A stretch of DNA of 64,000 bases from JBKQVT01 sp963727245 (GCA_963727245.1 CAVSFO010000005.1:558001-622000); one strand, 5' to 3'. Counted from the stretch's first letter, positions 18,423 to 27,534 are shown. Notes: generated by a model from the sequence alone, not told the origin. Translations and numbers: made by a program.

Positions 18423-18517
18423 CGTAGGGTGGGTCGAGCGCAGCGAGCCCCACCAGCCCCGGTCTCTAGCCCGCAGCCTGTCCCTGGTGGGGCTCGCTGC
18501 GCTCGACCCACCCTACG
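18423..18517. repeat. palindromic repeat, family 3 (TAGGGTGGGTCGAGC type), complete copy
   Basis: A perfect ~33-bp inverted repeat: the left arm begins GTAGGGTGGGTCGAGCGCAG and the right arm is its exact complement ending CCCACCCTAC, with a ~27-bp loop. Other copies are at 42977-43070 (with a nested insertion) and 41324-41380 (partial). It lies upstream of aceE. Confidence 0.88.
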
Positions 18518-18529
18518 GCTTGAACCGCA

Positions 18530-18730
18530 TCATCCCACGCCTGGCATAAACGGAATGACGGTCTCTCGGGCCAAATCGGCGGCATACGCGACGGCCGCCT
18601 CGATGTCTTCGCGATTCAGGTGGTATCCTCGCATGATCACCTTCGGCGACACGCCTGTAGCCAGATCAAGTATCATGGGCGACCAGGTGCGGGCAGGTCG
18701 GAAAACAACTCCCCAAGCCTCCGACGCCAT
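18530..18730 (-). pseudogene. DUF433 antitoxin-like gene, N-terminally truncated
   Basis: The segment 'PMILDLATGVSPKVIMRGY' followed by 'HLNREDIEAAVAYAADLARE' is the second half of the DUF433 domain (a small DNA-binding antitoxin-like family, usually ~75 residues). The first half, normally containing 'GKPCVRGTRI', is missing; the frame instead overlaps the 3' end of the upstream lipoprotein gene. No DUF5615-type nuclease partner is nearby. Best read as a decayed toxin-antitoxin remnant. Confidence 0.6.
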
Positions 18731-19584
18731 TCATAACCAGCAGGGGCCCTATATATTCCGATCACCTTTCCCTCCTTGAATATGACCAGTATGTTTGAAA
18801 AGTGAAGCATGTAGTCCACGTCGAACGATTCGCTGCTGCCATAGATTTTGTAGGAGCCTGCGTCCACTCTTCCCGATTCAATCGCCTTCGCTCTGAGCAC
18901 GGATTCCACCTCCGATTCCGTCATTCCGATTCTTAGCCGCGAGGCGTTGTATTGATCGCGCAATACGGCGTTCTTCTTGAACTCCTTATTCCGTTTTGCA
19001 GACAGGGCGGGTTCGAGGGCGAGGTATGCGGCTGTCAAGCCCATGTCTGTTTGCTTGGGCGGCGCGGCTCCGGCCCTAACCTCCTTTTTCAAGCCTGCAA
19101 CGTTTACAGGCTTACTTTCGACTGCCCGGATTAGGCGGCAAAAATCGCCCACCTTGATCGGCTTGGCACGACTCCGCCGTTTCCCATTGTTATCAACTAC
19201 TTCCTCCCGATCCCATTCTGGCCATCGAACAAATTTCTTGAACCTGTCGCCAACGAATATGGCCCACACGGCTCTCCCTCCGTCCCTGTAGGGGCCCCCA
19301 AAAAGACCGTAGCTGATAGCCAAGGCGCTCTTTCCTTTATACTCGGAGGCCTCTTCAAAATCACCCCGCCACTGAACATCTTTGAGAATGTCATTTTTCG
19401 ATCTTTCGGGTCGAAATTTCTCAATATCGCCAGCATCGAGGCAGTAATGGGCCGAACTCGGTTCGGTGTGAAGGTTACTCGCCTTTCCAGGATCCACTCG
19501 TTCGCCTCCCGACTTGTCACCGGGCTCGGCACACCCTGCAAGGCAGGTCGACACCAGCGCCACCAAGAAAGGCCGCAACAGCAT
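18673..19584 (-). CDS. lipoprotein of unknown function
   Basis: A 303-residue protein. The start at MLLRPFLVALVST is chosen because it gives a clean lipoprotein signal peptide with lipobox 'STCLAGCAEP' (Cys ~17). No known domain. A C-terminal block 'ASRLRIGMTESEVESVLRAK' resembles the SmpA/BamE-like 'GMT..EV...LG' element, followed by 'FDVDYMLHFSNILVIFKEGKV', consistent with a small beta-rich outer-membrane fold; this is weak inference. Base composition is lower in GC than the flanking genes and the gene sits between two ~37-bp direct repeats, so it may be an insertion. Confidence 0.6.
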   Translation of the reverse strand: MLLRPFLVALVSTCLAGCAEPGDKSGGERVDPGKASNLHTEPSSAHYCLDAGDIEKFRPERSKNDILKDVQWRGDFEEASEYKGKSALAISYGLFGGPYRDGGRAVWAIFVGDRFKKFVRWPEWDREEVVDNNGKRRSRAKPIKVGDFCRLIRAVESKPVNVAGLKKEVRAGAAPPKQTDMGLTAAYLALEPALSAKRNKEFKKNAVLRDQYNASRLRIGMTESEVESVLRAKAIESGRVDAGSYKIYGSSESFDVDYMLHFSNILVIFKEGKVIGIYRAPAGYEWRRRLGELFSDLPAPGRP

Positions 19585-19964
19585 GTGCCGACGATTCCCA
19601 TCGCATATAACCATTTTCGGGATCCTCTCAATTACAAAGTGTGCCACCATAGATTGCAGACAGACCACCCGAAAGACCACGGCAAATGTCGTCGGCGGCA
19701 CCATTGAAACCTACATTAACGGCTCGCTTCGCGACCGGAATATAACGCAGCCGATCAGCCATAATGCAAAGGTTAGTCGAATGCCGTATTCGGTTTCTTC
19801 GCCGGAAAAGGGACAGCAAGAGCCGCCAAAAGGGGAAAAGGAAAAACTGGCGAAACAAAGCTATGAGGAACCGTTGTTTTGCGCCGTTGTCTGTTGACAA
19901 TTGTCCACGCCCGCTTCGTTTCGCCCTATTGTAGCGGCGTTGAATAATCAGGCAACGATGGGTG
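19585..19964. other. intergenic region with one copy of a 37-bp direct repeat
   Basis: About 380 bp without a supported gene. The right end (19928-19964) carries ATTGTAGCGGCGTT...GGCAACG...GGGTG, ~80% like 18379-18415 upstream of aceE. The promoter of the lipoprotein gene should lie here. Confidence 0.5.
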
Positions 19965-22900
19965 CTACCCCAACCGCAATCCCTTCGGCAGCGACTCGCC
20001 GAAGACCAGCCCCTGCTCTTCGCTGTCCAGGAGGCCGCCCTGGCTGACCAACTCGACGAAATGGGCGGGCGCTTGCTGACGCTCCAGCCAGCGGGCGGCC
20101 GCGGCGCGGAGCTTCTCGGGCAGGTCGCGATAACGATCCTCCGTCCGCCGCGCAAGCTGCATCACCGCCAGCGTGCGGGTGGCCCCGATAGCTCGGCTAT
20201 CGGGGTGCCGGAGGCACGAGAGGAGGTCATGACCCGCGCGAGAAACCTCTTGCGGCTTCGCCGCCCCGATAGACAAGCTATCGGGGCCACCCGGCGACCA
20301 GGCCATCAAGGCGTCGAGCCACTCGGCGGCCGCCTCGGCCGCCACGACGGCATTGAGCGGGCCGTAAAGCGGCGCCCGGGCGCCGAGACGGCCGAGGGCC
20401 CAGACCATGGCCGCCTGCACGGGCTCCATTTTCCGCTTCGGCAGCAAGTCCAAGAGGATTCCGCCCATTTCGATCTTCAGTTCCGGCGGCAACAACTCCA
20501 GCGAGCCCAGCAGCCGCCAAATCTCCGCCGTTTCATGGGAAGGAAACGCGAAATCGCCCCCCCGGCCCTTGCCGGTCATCAGCGAGCGGTGCAGGCCGCG
20601 GACCGGTCCCAGCAGCGGCTCGGCCAGGGCCTGATGCTGGCCGGCCGACAGGCCGCCGGCGACGCGACGCCAGAGGATCCAGCCTTCCACGCGGCAGGCG
20701 GCGGTGGGATGGGCGAGCTTGCCCTGCACGATCCGCCACGTTTCGGCCACCCGCCAATCGTCGACCGCCAGCCCGTAGCCGGGCCGCAGAGCGAATCCCA
20801 GCAAGTTCAGCCAGCGGGCCTCGTGCACCTGGCTGCGGCGCCGCCCCGGCTCGCACTCGACGAGCGCCTCCCAAATCCGCCGGCAGAGCGACGTGGGCCA
20901 GGCGTCGCGATTGCTCGCGGTGGCGGCGGCCAGCCGCTTGGCCAGCCCCTCCGGCTTGTCGCTGCCGTCGGGGCCGAAGGTTGCCTGGATCAACGCCTGG
21001 CACTCGCGCCAGACGGCCTCGTCGACGAACCCTTCCCGCTCGGCCGCCGTCTGGTGGGCCGCCACGTCGGTCTGCGTGGCCGAGCGGACGTCGAATTGCA
21101 GCCGCCAACTGCGCCGCCCGACAATCTCGCTGCACCAGAGGTCCAACGTGCCGATCTCGGTGAGCCGGGCGTGCAGATGGACGGAAACCGTCTCCGCCTC
21201 GCCCTTCTTTCGCGCCCGGAGCACCGTCCGGATCGGCGGCAGCGGCGTGAGCTGCTCGCGATCCAACGGCACCAGGTCGCCCGCCGCATCGGTCAGCCGC
21301 GTGCTGGAAAAATAGAGCGGGAACTCGACCGGCTCGGACACCAGCAAATCGAAACGCCGCTGGGTCAAATCGATGTCGTGCCCGGGCTCGATCCCCGCCG
21401 GCGCCAGGCAGACGGCCCAGGATTGTGATTCCGGCTTATCCCCGGGCTCACGCCCGGGGCTCGTTTCCACACCGACATAATAGCTGCGGGCCAGGCCGGC
21501 GGCGATCCGCACGCCCCGGCCGCGGCGGACCATGCCATAGTACGCGGCGCCGCGGGCGACGGCCAGGTCCAGGCGCTCATTGTCCAGCACCACTGGCCGC
21601 CAGTCCCCCGCTGGGCCGGCAAACCAGCCCTGCAACACGTCCAGCAACCGCTGCCGCAAGGCGGGGGCCAGAAACAGTCCGCCGTTGAGCAGCACCACGT
21701 CGGGCCGGGCCGGATCGGCCCCGCCGGCCGCATCCGGGCGGTCGTCGGTGGCCGCGTGTCGATGGGCCGAAAGAAAGGCGGCCAAATATCGCGTCACCGC
21801 CGGATCCGAAGCAAACGGCAGGCCGAACTCCTGAAAGCCGGAACTCCGCCTGGCCGGTTTGGCGTCCAAGGCCACCCGCGGAAAGAAGCCCTCCACCAGC
21901 AGATCGTGCACCTCCCGGCGCGTCACTTCGATCTGCTGTCCGCCGCCGATCAGCCGCGAGCCCGACCAAGGCAGATGGACGGTCAACTGCTCGGGGGCGT
22001 CGGCGCCGAGGAGCGTTTCTTTCAGTCGCCGGCAGGTTTGCACGAGCATGGCCCAGCGTCGCGGCTCGAGTTTGCCGGCACTGCCGGGCGAGCCGGGCAC
22101 CACGCTTGGCGTGGTCGTGGCACCGGCGCCCGTCAGGCGCTGTTCCAGGTGATGGGCCAGGGCCAGGTCGAGGTTGTCGCCGCCGAGGATCAAGTGGTCG
22201 CCGACGGCGACGCGGTGGAACTGCACTTTGCCCGCCTCGCCGCGGCGGACGTGGATGAGGGTGAAGTCGGAGGTGCCGCCGCCGATGTCGCAGACGAGGA
22301 TCTTCTGGCCGGGCCGGACCAATTGGTCCCAATTCTCGCTGTGCGCGTAGATCCAGGCGTAGAAGGCCGCTTGCGGCTCTTCGATCAATACCACCCGGGG
22401 CAATCCGGCCAGCGCCGCCGCCTTGACGGTCAGCTCGCGGGCGACCTCGTCGAACGACGCCGGCAGAGTGAGCACGAAGTCCTGCTCGGCCAGCGGATGC
22501 TGCGCGGTGGCCGGCGTCCCACGCGCTGCGGACGTGGGCCAGGTAGCGGGCGCTGACTTCCACGGGCGAGAGCCGCTGTGCGTCGCTGGCGCCGTGCCAC
22601 GGCAGCAGGGCGGCCGTCCGATCCACGCCCGAGTGGCAAAGCCACGACTTGGCCGAGTTGATCAGCCGCCCCGGCGCCAAGGCGCCTTGATCGCGGGCGA
22701 AGAAGCCGACGGCGTGCGGCGGCTGATCTTGCCGGCGGGCCGATTTTCCCGCTGCGCCTCGGCCCGCTGGCGCCTCCCAGGGGAGCCGCAGGGCCTCGAC
22801 GGCCAACTCGCCGGGCGCGGGCTGATAATGGAACGAGGGGAACGTTTCGCGGGCCTCAACTTGCGCGGCAGCCACGAGCTGCGGCACGGGGAACGTCCGC

Positions 22901-23064
22901 ACCTGCCAGGGCTCGGCGGCCGTGTCGACGAAGCAGACGGCCGAGTTGGTCGTGCCCAGGTCGAAGCCTACGATGTACCGACTGGGGGACGGTGCGATGG
23001 GGCTTTGGTGTGTCAGACGGGTAGTCCCCCAAGCGAGAGTCGCGGCGAAGGGGGACAGTCCCAT
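19965..23064 (-). CDS. Hsp70-like protein with large C-terminal domain (one frame break, in-frame repeat insertion)
   Basis: DnaK-related ATPase of ~1,000 residues. The N-terminus has phosphate-1 motif 'VGFDLGTTNSAVCFVD', later 'LPASFDEVARELTVKAA', 'GLPRVVLIEEPQAAFYAWIY' and phosphate-2 'ILVCDIGGGTSDFTLIHV'. The long C-terminal part lacks a normal peptide-binding domain and resembles the DnaK-related family (DUF3731-like). One extra base near 22520 breaks the frame. The start is uncertain (23064 or a little downstream), because a family 1 repeat lies there. At residues ~760-800 the peptide 'GGPDSLSIGAAKPQE...LRHPDSRAIGATR' is encoded by a palindromic repeat. Upstream is spoVG on the same strand. 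Confidence 0.85.
20175..20293. repeat. ~120-bp palindromic repeat, family 2 (GATAGC type), inside the Hsp70-like gene
   Basis: Ends GCGGGTGGCCCCGATAGC / GCTATCGGGGCCACCCG are inverted repeats. Each end also carries a small GATAGC-nnn-GCTATC hairpin. The copy at 63753-63871 matches it along the whole length except for a ~22-bp variable centre. The element is open in the Hsp70 frame and adds ~39 residues. Confidence 0.88.
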
Positions 23065-23094
23065 TTTCGTCGAACGAAAATTGGGACAGTCCCC
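23051..23094. repeat. dispersed palindromic repeat, family 1
   Basis: GGGGACAGTCCCATTTTCGT and its near-complement surround a short centre. It lies between the spoVG stop and the Hsp70-like start, and may supply part of the annotated 5' end of the latter. Same family as 1276-1318. Confidence 0.85.
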
Positions 23095-23115
23095 AGGCAA
23101 TTCTTCCCCAAGTCC

Positions 23116-23697
23116 TTACTCGAAGATGCCCGCGCCGAAGCCGTGCTTGTGGCCTTCTTGGGGTTGGGCGACGGGGACTTTGTGCGGGCCGCGCGGCTTT
23201 TCCGCCCCCTGGATCTGCGTCGTCTCGACGGCCGGACGCGACGGCGGGGGCGGCAGGGGCGGCGCCCAGGCGGGCGTCTCTTCCTGGTCGAAATCGTCGT
23301 AGCTGGGGACGTAGCCGGGCAACTTCGCCCGCGACTTTTCCTCCTGGAAGGCCTCGATCACCCGCTGCTGGATCAACTCGCGACAGGCGGAGTTGATGGG
23401 GTGGGCGATGTCGGCATAGAGCTTGGCGCGGCCGTCGTCGTCTTTCACCGTCCGCTGCTCGCGGAGTCGCGTGCCGCACTGGTTGCAATAGGCGGCCCGC
23501 AGGTGGTTCTTGCAGCGGCAATGGGGGCAATGCCCGGTGAGCTTGCGGCTGGGCATGGCCACGAACGGCCCGGTGGCGCCTTCGATGATTTTCAGGTCCC
23601 GCACCACGAAGGCGTCGTCAAAGGTGATCGAGCAGAAAGCCTGGAGCCGTTCCCCCGCTTCCTCCATGAGCTTCACGCGAACCTCGGTGATTTCCAC
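23116..23697 (-). CDS. spoVG: SpoVG-family protein with an inserted zinc ribbon
   Basis: SpoVG proteins are small RNA/DNA-binding regulators, usually ~85-100 residues. Here the SpoVG halves are clear: 'MEITEVRVKL', 'FCSITFDDAFVVRDLKIIEG', 'GPFVAMPSRK' (residues 1-52) and 'ADIAHPINSACRELIQQRVI' (95-114). Between them lies a 43-residue insert with 'HCPHCRC' and 'YCNQCGTRL': Cys57, Cys60, Cys71 and Cys74 form a CxxC-x10-CxxC zinc ribbon. A proline-rich tail (~125-193) follows. The start is GTG. It lies 43 bp after ispE, a neighbourhood also seen in Bacillus. Zinc binding and added nucleic-acid contacts are inferred. Confidence 0.9.
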   Translation of the reverse strand: MEITEVRVKLMEEAGERLQAFCSITFDDAFVVRDLKIIEGATGPFVAMPSRKLTGHCPHCRCKNHLRAAYCNQCGTRLREQRTVKDDDGRAKLYADIAHPINSACRELIQQRVIEAFQEEKSRAKLPGYVPSYDDFDQEETPAWAPPLPPPPSRPAVETTQIQGAEKPRGPHKVPVAQPQEGHKHGFGAGIFE

Positions 23698-23740
23698 AGC
23701 CGGCCTCCTTGCAACCTCGAAAACACCTCACGCCGGCAAC

Positions 23741-24649
23741 TTAAGGGCAAGTTTGCACCGCGAAGACGTTTCCGATCCCGGTTGCCTGTAAGCGTCGCGC
23801 CAGCCGTCGTGCCTGGCGAGCGTGACGACAAAGCCCAAAGTACGATGTCCCACTGCCACTCATTCCATGCCCCAACAGCCCCTGGTCCGCAAATATCCGC
23901 GCAAGCCTCTCGATCCACGGCGACAGCCGCTGGGCGGCCGGCTGCAAGCGATTCCAGAGCAGCCGCCCCGCGTTGCGGGCATCTCCGCTGCGGAGCGCTT
24001 GCAGCAAGGGCGTCACGCTCCGCGGTTGCTCGGCCGGCCGGCACGCGCCATAAACGGCGGCAGTAGCCAGGCCGACCGGCGGTCGCACCACGACAAAATC
24101 CAACGTCCCCAATCCCCCCACTCGTTCCACGTGCTGGCCGCGTCCCCGGCAAATCGCCGCCCCGTCGCCGAGGAAGAACGGCACGTCGCTTCCCAATTGG
24201 GCCGCTGTCTCGGCCAGGTCGCTCGGGGACAGGCCCAAGTTCCAAGCCAAGTTGGCGGCGACCAGGGCGGCCGCGGCATCGCTCGACCCGCCGCCCAGAC
24301 CAGCGGCGGCCGGAATGCGTTTGACCAGCCGCAAGCCGGCTCCCCGGCGGACGCCCGTGCGGTGGCACAGCAACTCGACGGCCCGCATCACGAGGTTATC
24401 GGGTCCGCAAGGAACGGCGTCGAATCCGGCGGCCTGGGGCCCGCCCAGCATCGCGGCCCACTGGCACTCCAGGGCCAAGGTCCCGCTTGAGTTCTCCTTG
24501 AAGTACAGGGTATCGCACAAATCGATCGGGCACATGAGGGTTTCGATCTCATGATACCCGTCGGCGCCTTTGGCCAGCACCTCGAAGAAAAGATTCAACT
24601 TCGCCGGCGTCTGGACGACGATTTCCACCGCAGACCGGTGGAGTTCCAT
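23741..24649 (-). CDS. ispE: 4-diphosphocytidyl-2-C-methyl-D-erythritol kinase IspE
   Basis: GHMP kinase of the non-mevalonate isoprenoid pathway. The 302-residue length is normal. Motifs: 'QTPAKLNLFFEVLAKGADGYHEIETLM' (pieces: PAKLNLFFEVLAKGADGYHE, IETLM) at the N-terminus, the ATP-binding GHMP motif 'IPAAAGLGGGSSDAAAAL' (~residues 112-129), 'LGSDVPFFLGDGAAICRGRG' and the C-terminal 'GHGMSGSGTSYFGLC'. The frame is intact. It is probably co-transcribed with spoVG and the Hsp70-like gene downstream. Confidence 0.94.
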   Translation of the reverse strand: MELHRSAVEIVVQTPAKLNLFFEVLAKGADGYHEIETLMCPIDLCDTLYFKENSSGTLALECQWAAMLGGPQAAGFDAVPCGPDNLVMRAVELLCHRTGVRRGAGLRLVKRIPAAAGLGGGSSDAAAALVAANLAWNLGLSPSDLAETAAQLGSDVPFFLGDGAAICRGRGQHVERVGGLGTLDFVVVRPPVGLATAAVYGACRPAEQPRSVTPLLQALRSGDARNAGRLLWNRLQPAAQRLSPWIERLARIFADQGLLGHGMSGSGTSYFGLCRHARQARRLARRLQATGIGNVFAVQTCP

Positions 24650-24864
24650 CGTGGGGACTTCCTTACTCTTTCGGTGGCGTCGCTTTCCAGAAGAACGGAA
24701 ACAAGCTGACTGGCTTATCTAACGAGGCAATAGCCCACATTCAACGCCGCGCCCATTCTAATCATTTTCAAACATCTAGTCAATCTGGGAGTGAGTGTTT
24801 TGCCAAGAAATATGGGGAAATTTCACGGCCGGGGGGAGTATCAGGCACACGCGGTGTGCCGTCT
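24650..24864. other. upstream region of ispE
   Basis: About 215 bp with no gene. The AT-rich stretch around 24750-24785 is the likely promoter area of ispE. No RNA gene is seen. Confidence 0.35.
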
Positions 24865-25033
24865 GGGGGTGGCCGCGATAGCTTCGCTATCGCACACGGC
24901 GGAGCCGGGGCTTCAAGACGCCACCAAAGCCTCTTGTGCCTGCGGCACCCCGATAGCAAAGCTATCGGGGCCACCCGGGAAAGCCTCTTGTGCCTGCGGC
25001 ACCCCGATAGCAAAGCTATCGGGGCCACCCGGG
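24865..25033. repeat. family 2 repeat with a 54-bp tandem duplication
   Basis: A degenerate left end (GGTGGCCGCGATAGC...GCTATCGC) is followed by two identical 54-bp units, 24926-24979 and 24980-25033, each made of AAAGCCTCTTGTGCCTGCGG and CACCCCGATAGCAAAGC then TATCGGGGCCACCCGGG. The unit is the right half of the ~120-bp element. Confidence 0.85.
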
Positions 25034-25114
25034 AAAGCCGTTCCGCAATTTGTGGGGCTTACCCAACTTCAACACGGCTGACACAGCCGTGGCACGGGAT
25101 GAATGATCGCCGGT

Positions 25115-25708
25115 TCAGCCCTTTTCCGGCCGGAGCCGTGACCGGACCAGCTCCACGGCCATGGGCAGCACCGAAATGATGATGATGGCCAGGACGACCA
25201 CGCTGAAGTGGTCCTTCACCCAAGGCCGGCTGCCGAACCAATACCCCCCCAGAACGAAGATGCTGACCCAGGCGATGCCCCCCGGCACGTCGTAAAGAAG
25301 GAAGCGGCCGTAGTTCATCGTTCCCACGCCGGCCACAAAGGGGGCGAAGGTGCGGACGATGGGTACGAAGCGGGCGAGGATGATCGTCTTGCCGCCGTAC
25401 TTCTCAAAGAACCGGTGCGTGCGGTCGAGGTGCTGCTTTTTCAAGAAGCGGACCTGGCCGCTGAAGGCCCGGGGCCCGATGTAGCGGCCGATCCAATAGT
25501 TGACGTTGTCGCCGACGATCGCCGCCGCCGTGAGCACCGCCAGCAACATGCCGAGGCTCAGATGTCCACCGCCAGCCATCGTCCCGGCGGCGAACAGCAG
25601 CGAATCGCCCGGCAGAAAGGGCGTGACCACCAGGCCGGTCTCGCAGAAGATCACGGTGAAGAGGATCAGGTACGTCCACGTGCCGTAGGCGGCGATGATC
25701 GCGCCCAA
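25115..25708 (-). CDS. DedA-family membrane protein
   Basis: DedA proteins are inner-membrane lipid scramblase/undecaprenyl-phosphate carriers. Typical motifs: 'FCETGLVVTPFLPGDSLLFA' (the E and F-x-P-G-D signature), 'GDNVNYWIGRYIG', 'RTHRFFEKYGGKTIILARFV' and 'PIVRTFAPFVAGVGTMNYGRF'. About five hydrophobic segments. The start is uncertain. The frame used begins at TTG 25708, but the 22 codons upstream (…IEPYVLHLDKS) also look conserved; an ATG at 25773 would need a frame shift to join. Convergent elements and repeats follow it downstream. Confidence 0.9.
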   Translation of the reverse strand: MGAIIAAYGTWTYLILFTVIFCETGLVVTPFLPGDSLLFAAGTMAGGGHLSLGMLLAVLTAAAIVGDNVNYWIGRYIGPRAFSGQVRFLKKQHLDRTHRFFEKYGGKTIILARFVPIVRTFAPFVAGVGTMNYGRFLLYDVPGGIAWVSIFVLGGYWFGSRPWVKDHFSVVVLAIIIISVLPMAVELVRSRLRPEKG

Positions 25709-25783
25709 GCTCTTGTCGAGGTGGAGGACGTAGGGCTCGATGAAACCACTGTAGATCGAGTGGAGGGCTTCATGAAGGCCGGC

Positions 25784-26644
25784 TCAGCCGCGGGTCAACT
25801 TGTGAAAGCGCCTGCTCAGGTCGCGGGTAACCGGTCCCGGCTTGCCGTCGCCGATGGTGCGGCTGTCGACCTTGACCACCGGCACGACTTCGGCCGCCGT
25901 GCCGGTGAGGAAGCACTCATCGGCAATGTAGACGTCGTGCTTGGTCAAGCGGCACTTCGGCGACGGCGATGCCCGCTTCCCGCGCCAGGTCGATCACGGC
26001 CTGCCGCGTGATGCCTTCGAGGATGCCCGCCTCGGTGGGCGGCGTCAGCACGCGGCCCTGGCGGACCAGGAAGATATTGTCGCCGGTGCACTCGGCCACT
26101 TCGCCCTTGTGGTTGAGCATCAGGGCCTCGATGCAGCCGGCCTGCAGGCCCTCGATCTTGGCGAGGATGTTGTTGAGGTAGTTGAGCGACTTGATCCGCG
26201 GGCTCAAGGCCGCCGGGTGGTTGCGCATCGTGCTGACGGTGACGATTTCCAGCCCGTTGCGGTACAACTCCTCGGCATAAAGCGTGATCTGATCGGCGAT
26301 GATGATGACCTGGGGATTGGCGCAGCGGTTGGGGTCGAGTCCCAAGCGTGCCCGAGCCGCGGGTGACGACCACGCGGATGTAGCCGTCCTCGATGGCGTT
26401 GGCGGCCATGGTCTCGTCGATGGCCGCGGCCATGTCGCTCCTTGCTGATGGGGATGTCGAGCAAGATGGCCTTGGCCGAATTCCACAGCCGGTCGAGGTG
26501 GGCGTCCAGCCGGAAGACCTTGCCGCCGTAGCTGCGGATGCCCTCGAAGACGCCGTCGCCGTAGAGCAGGCCGTGGTCGTAGACGCTGATCTTGGCGTCT
26601 TCCTTGTCGTACAGTTTGCCGTCGATGTAAACTTTCAGGGACAT
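25784..26644 (-). CDS. ilvE: branched-chain amino acid aminotransferase (about three frame breaks)
   Basis: PLP enzyme of Val/Leu/Ile synthesis, fold type IV. 'YIDGKLYDKEDAKISVYDHG' and 'LLYGDGVFEGIRSYGGKVFR' are followed by 'LDAHLDRLWNSAKAI', 'GYIRVVVTRGSGTLG', the PLP lysine in 'SLNYLNNILAKIEG' (with 'PRIKSLNYL'), 'GEVAECTGDNIFLVRQGRVL' and 'TPPTEAGILEGITRQAV'. The C-terminus 'ECFLTGTAAEVVPVVKVDSR' to 'FHKLTRG' is in another frame. Breaks near 26435, 26345 and 25945 split the gene; summed, the segments give a full ~286-residue enzyme. Planctomycete enzymes of this type can also be annotated as D-amino acid transaminase-like, but IlvE fits best. Confidence 0.9.
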
Positions 26645-26693
26645 GATGAGTCAATGAGGGCCCGTGAAGAAATAACCTGTCGAATTTCCAGGC

Positions 26694-26736
26694 GGGACAG
26701 TCCCATTCTCGTCGCACGACAATTGGGACAGTCCCC
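26694..26736. repeat. dispersed palindromic repeat, family 1
   Basis: GGGACAGTCCCATTCTCGTC - GCAC - GACAATTGGGACAGTCCCC. Lies between lolD and ilvE. Confidence 0.85.
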
Positions 26737-26746
26737 TTGCCGGCCG

Positions 26747-27501
26747 CTATCCTTTACCCGGGTCTAACCGTCCGGCGGCCAGGCGAACGATGCGGTCGGC
26801 CTGGGCGGCAATGGCCTGGTCGTGCGTCACCATCACTATAGTGAGATTCTGCTGCCGGTTCAAGGTCGCGGAGGATCTTGATGATCTCCTTGCCCGTCTC
26901 CTGGTCCAGGTTGCCGGTGGGCTCGTCGGCCAGCAGGAGGCGGGGCCGGGCGACCAGGGCCCGGGCGATGGCCGCCCGCTGCATTTCGCCCCCGGAAAGC
27001 TCGCGGGGCCGGTGCTTCAGGCGATGGCCCAGCCCGACCGTCTCCAGCAATTCGGCGGCCGTGGCCCGGTGCTCGCGGCGGCGGCGCAGGAACGACCACG
27101 TCGCCGTAGCTGATCATCAGCGGGACCAAGACGTTTTCCAGCGTGGTCAGCTCCGGCAGGAGGTGATAGAACTGGAAGATCATGCCGAACTGGCGGTTCC
27201 GCAGGGCATCGCGGCCGGCGGAGGGCAGGTTGTCGATCCGCTCGCCCTCGAAGTGGATTTCGCCCTGGTCCGGGGCGTCCAGCGTGCCCAACAGGTGCAG
27301 CAGGGTGCTCTTGCCCGAGCCGCTCTGGCCCACGATCGCCAGGAATTCGCCTTGGCGGACGCTCATGCTCAGGCCGCGGAGCACGGGCACGGCGAGCGGC
27401 CCCTTGCGATAGCTCTTGTGCAGGTCGGCGGCCGCGATGTGCGGGCCGTGGCGGCCGGCGGCCGCCGCCGGCGCGACGACGACCGGCGCGAAAGGCCGCA
27501 C
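26747..27501 (-). CDS. lolD: ABC transporter ATP-binding protein, LolD type (two frame breaks)
   Basis: ATPase of the lipoprotein-release transporter, ~240 residues. Walker A 'AIVGQSGSGKSTLLHLLGTL', Q-loop 'RNRQFGMIFQFYHLLPELT', signature 'ELSGGEMQRAAIARALV' and Walker B 'RLLLADEPTGNLDQETG' are all present; 'FYHLLPELTTLENV' is typical of LolD/MacB-type ATPases. An extra C near 27090 and an extra T near 26866 break the frame; removing them gives 'VVLRRREHRATAAELL' and 'DLNRQQNLTIVMVTHDQA' (H-loop). It lies 34 bp downstream of the permease gene. Confidence 0.9.
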
Positions 27502-27534
27502 GAGGGGCGCGCGGCGCCCTGCCGGGTGTCCGTG

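Noticed and set aside
24865..25033. CRISPR-like array
   Set aside because: Only two directly joined identical units, no spacers and no cas genes; it is a tandem duplication of a palindromic repeat.
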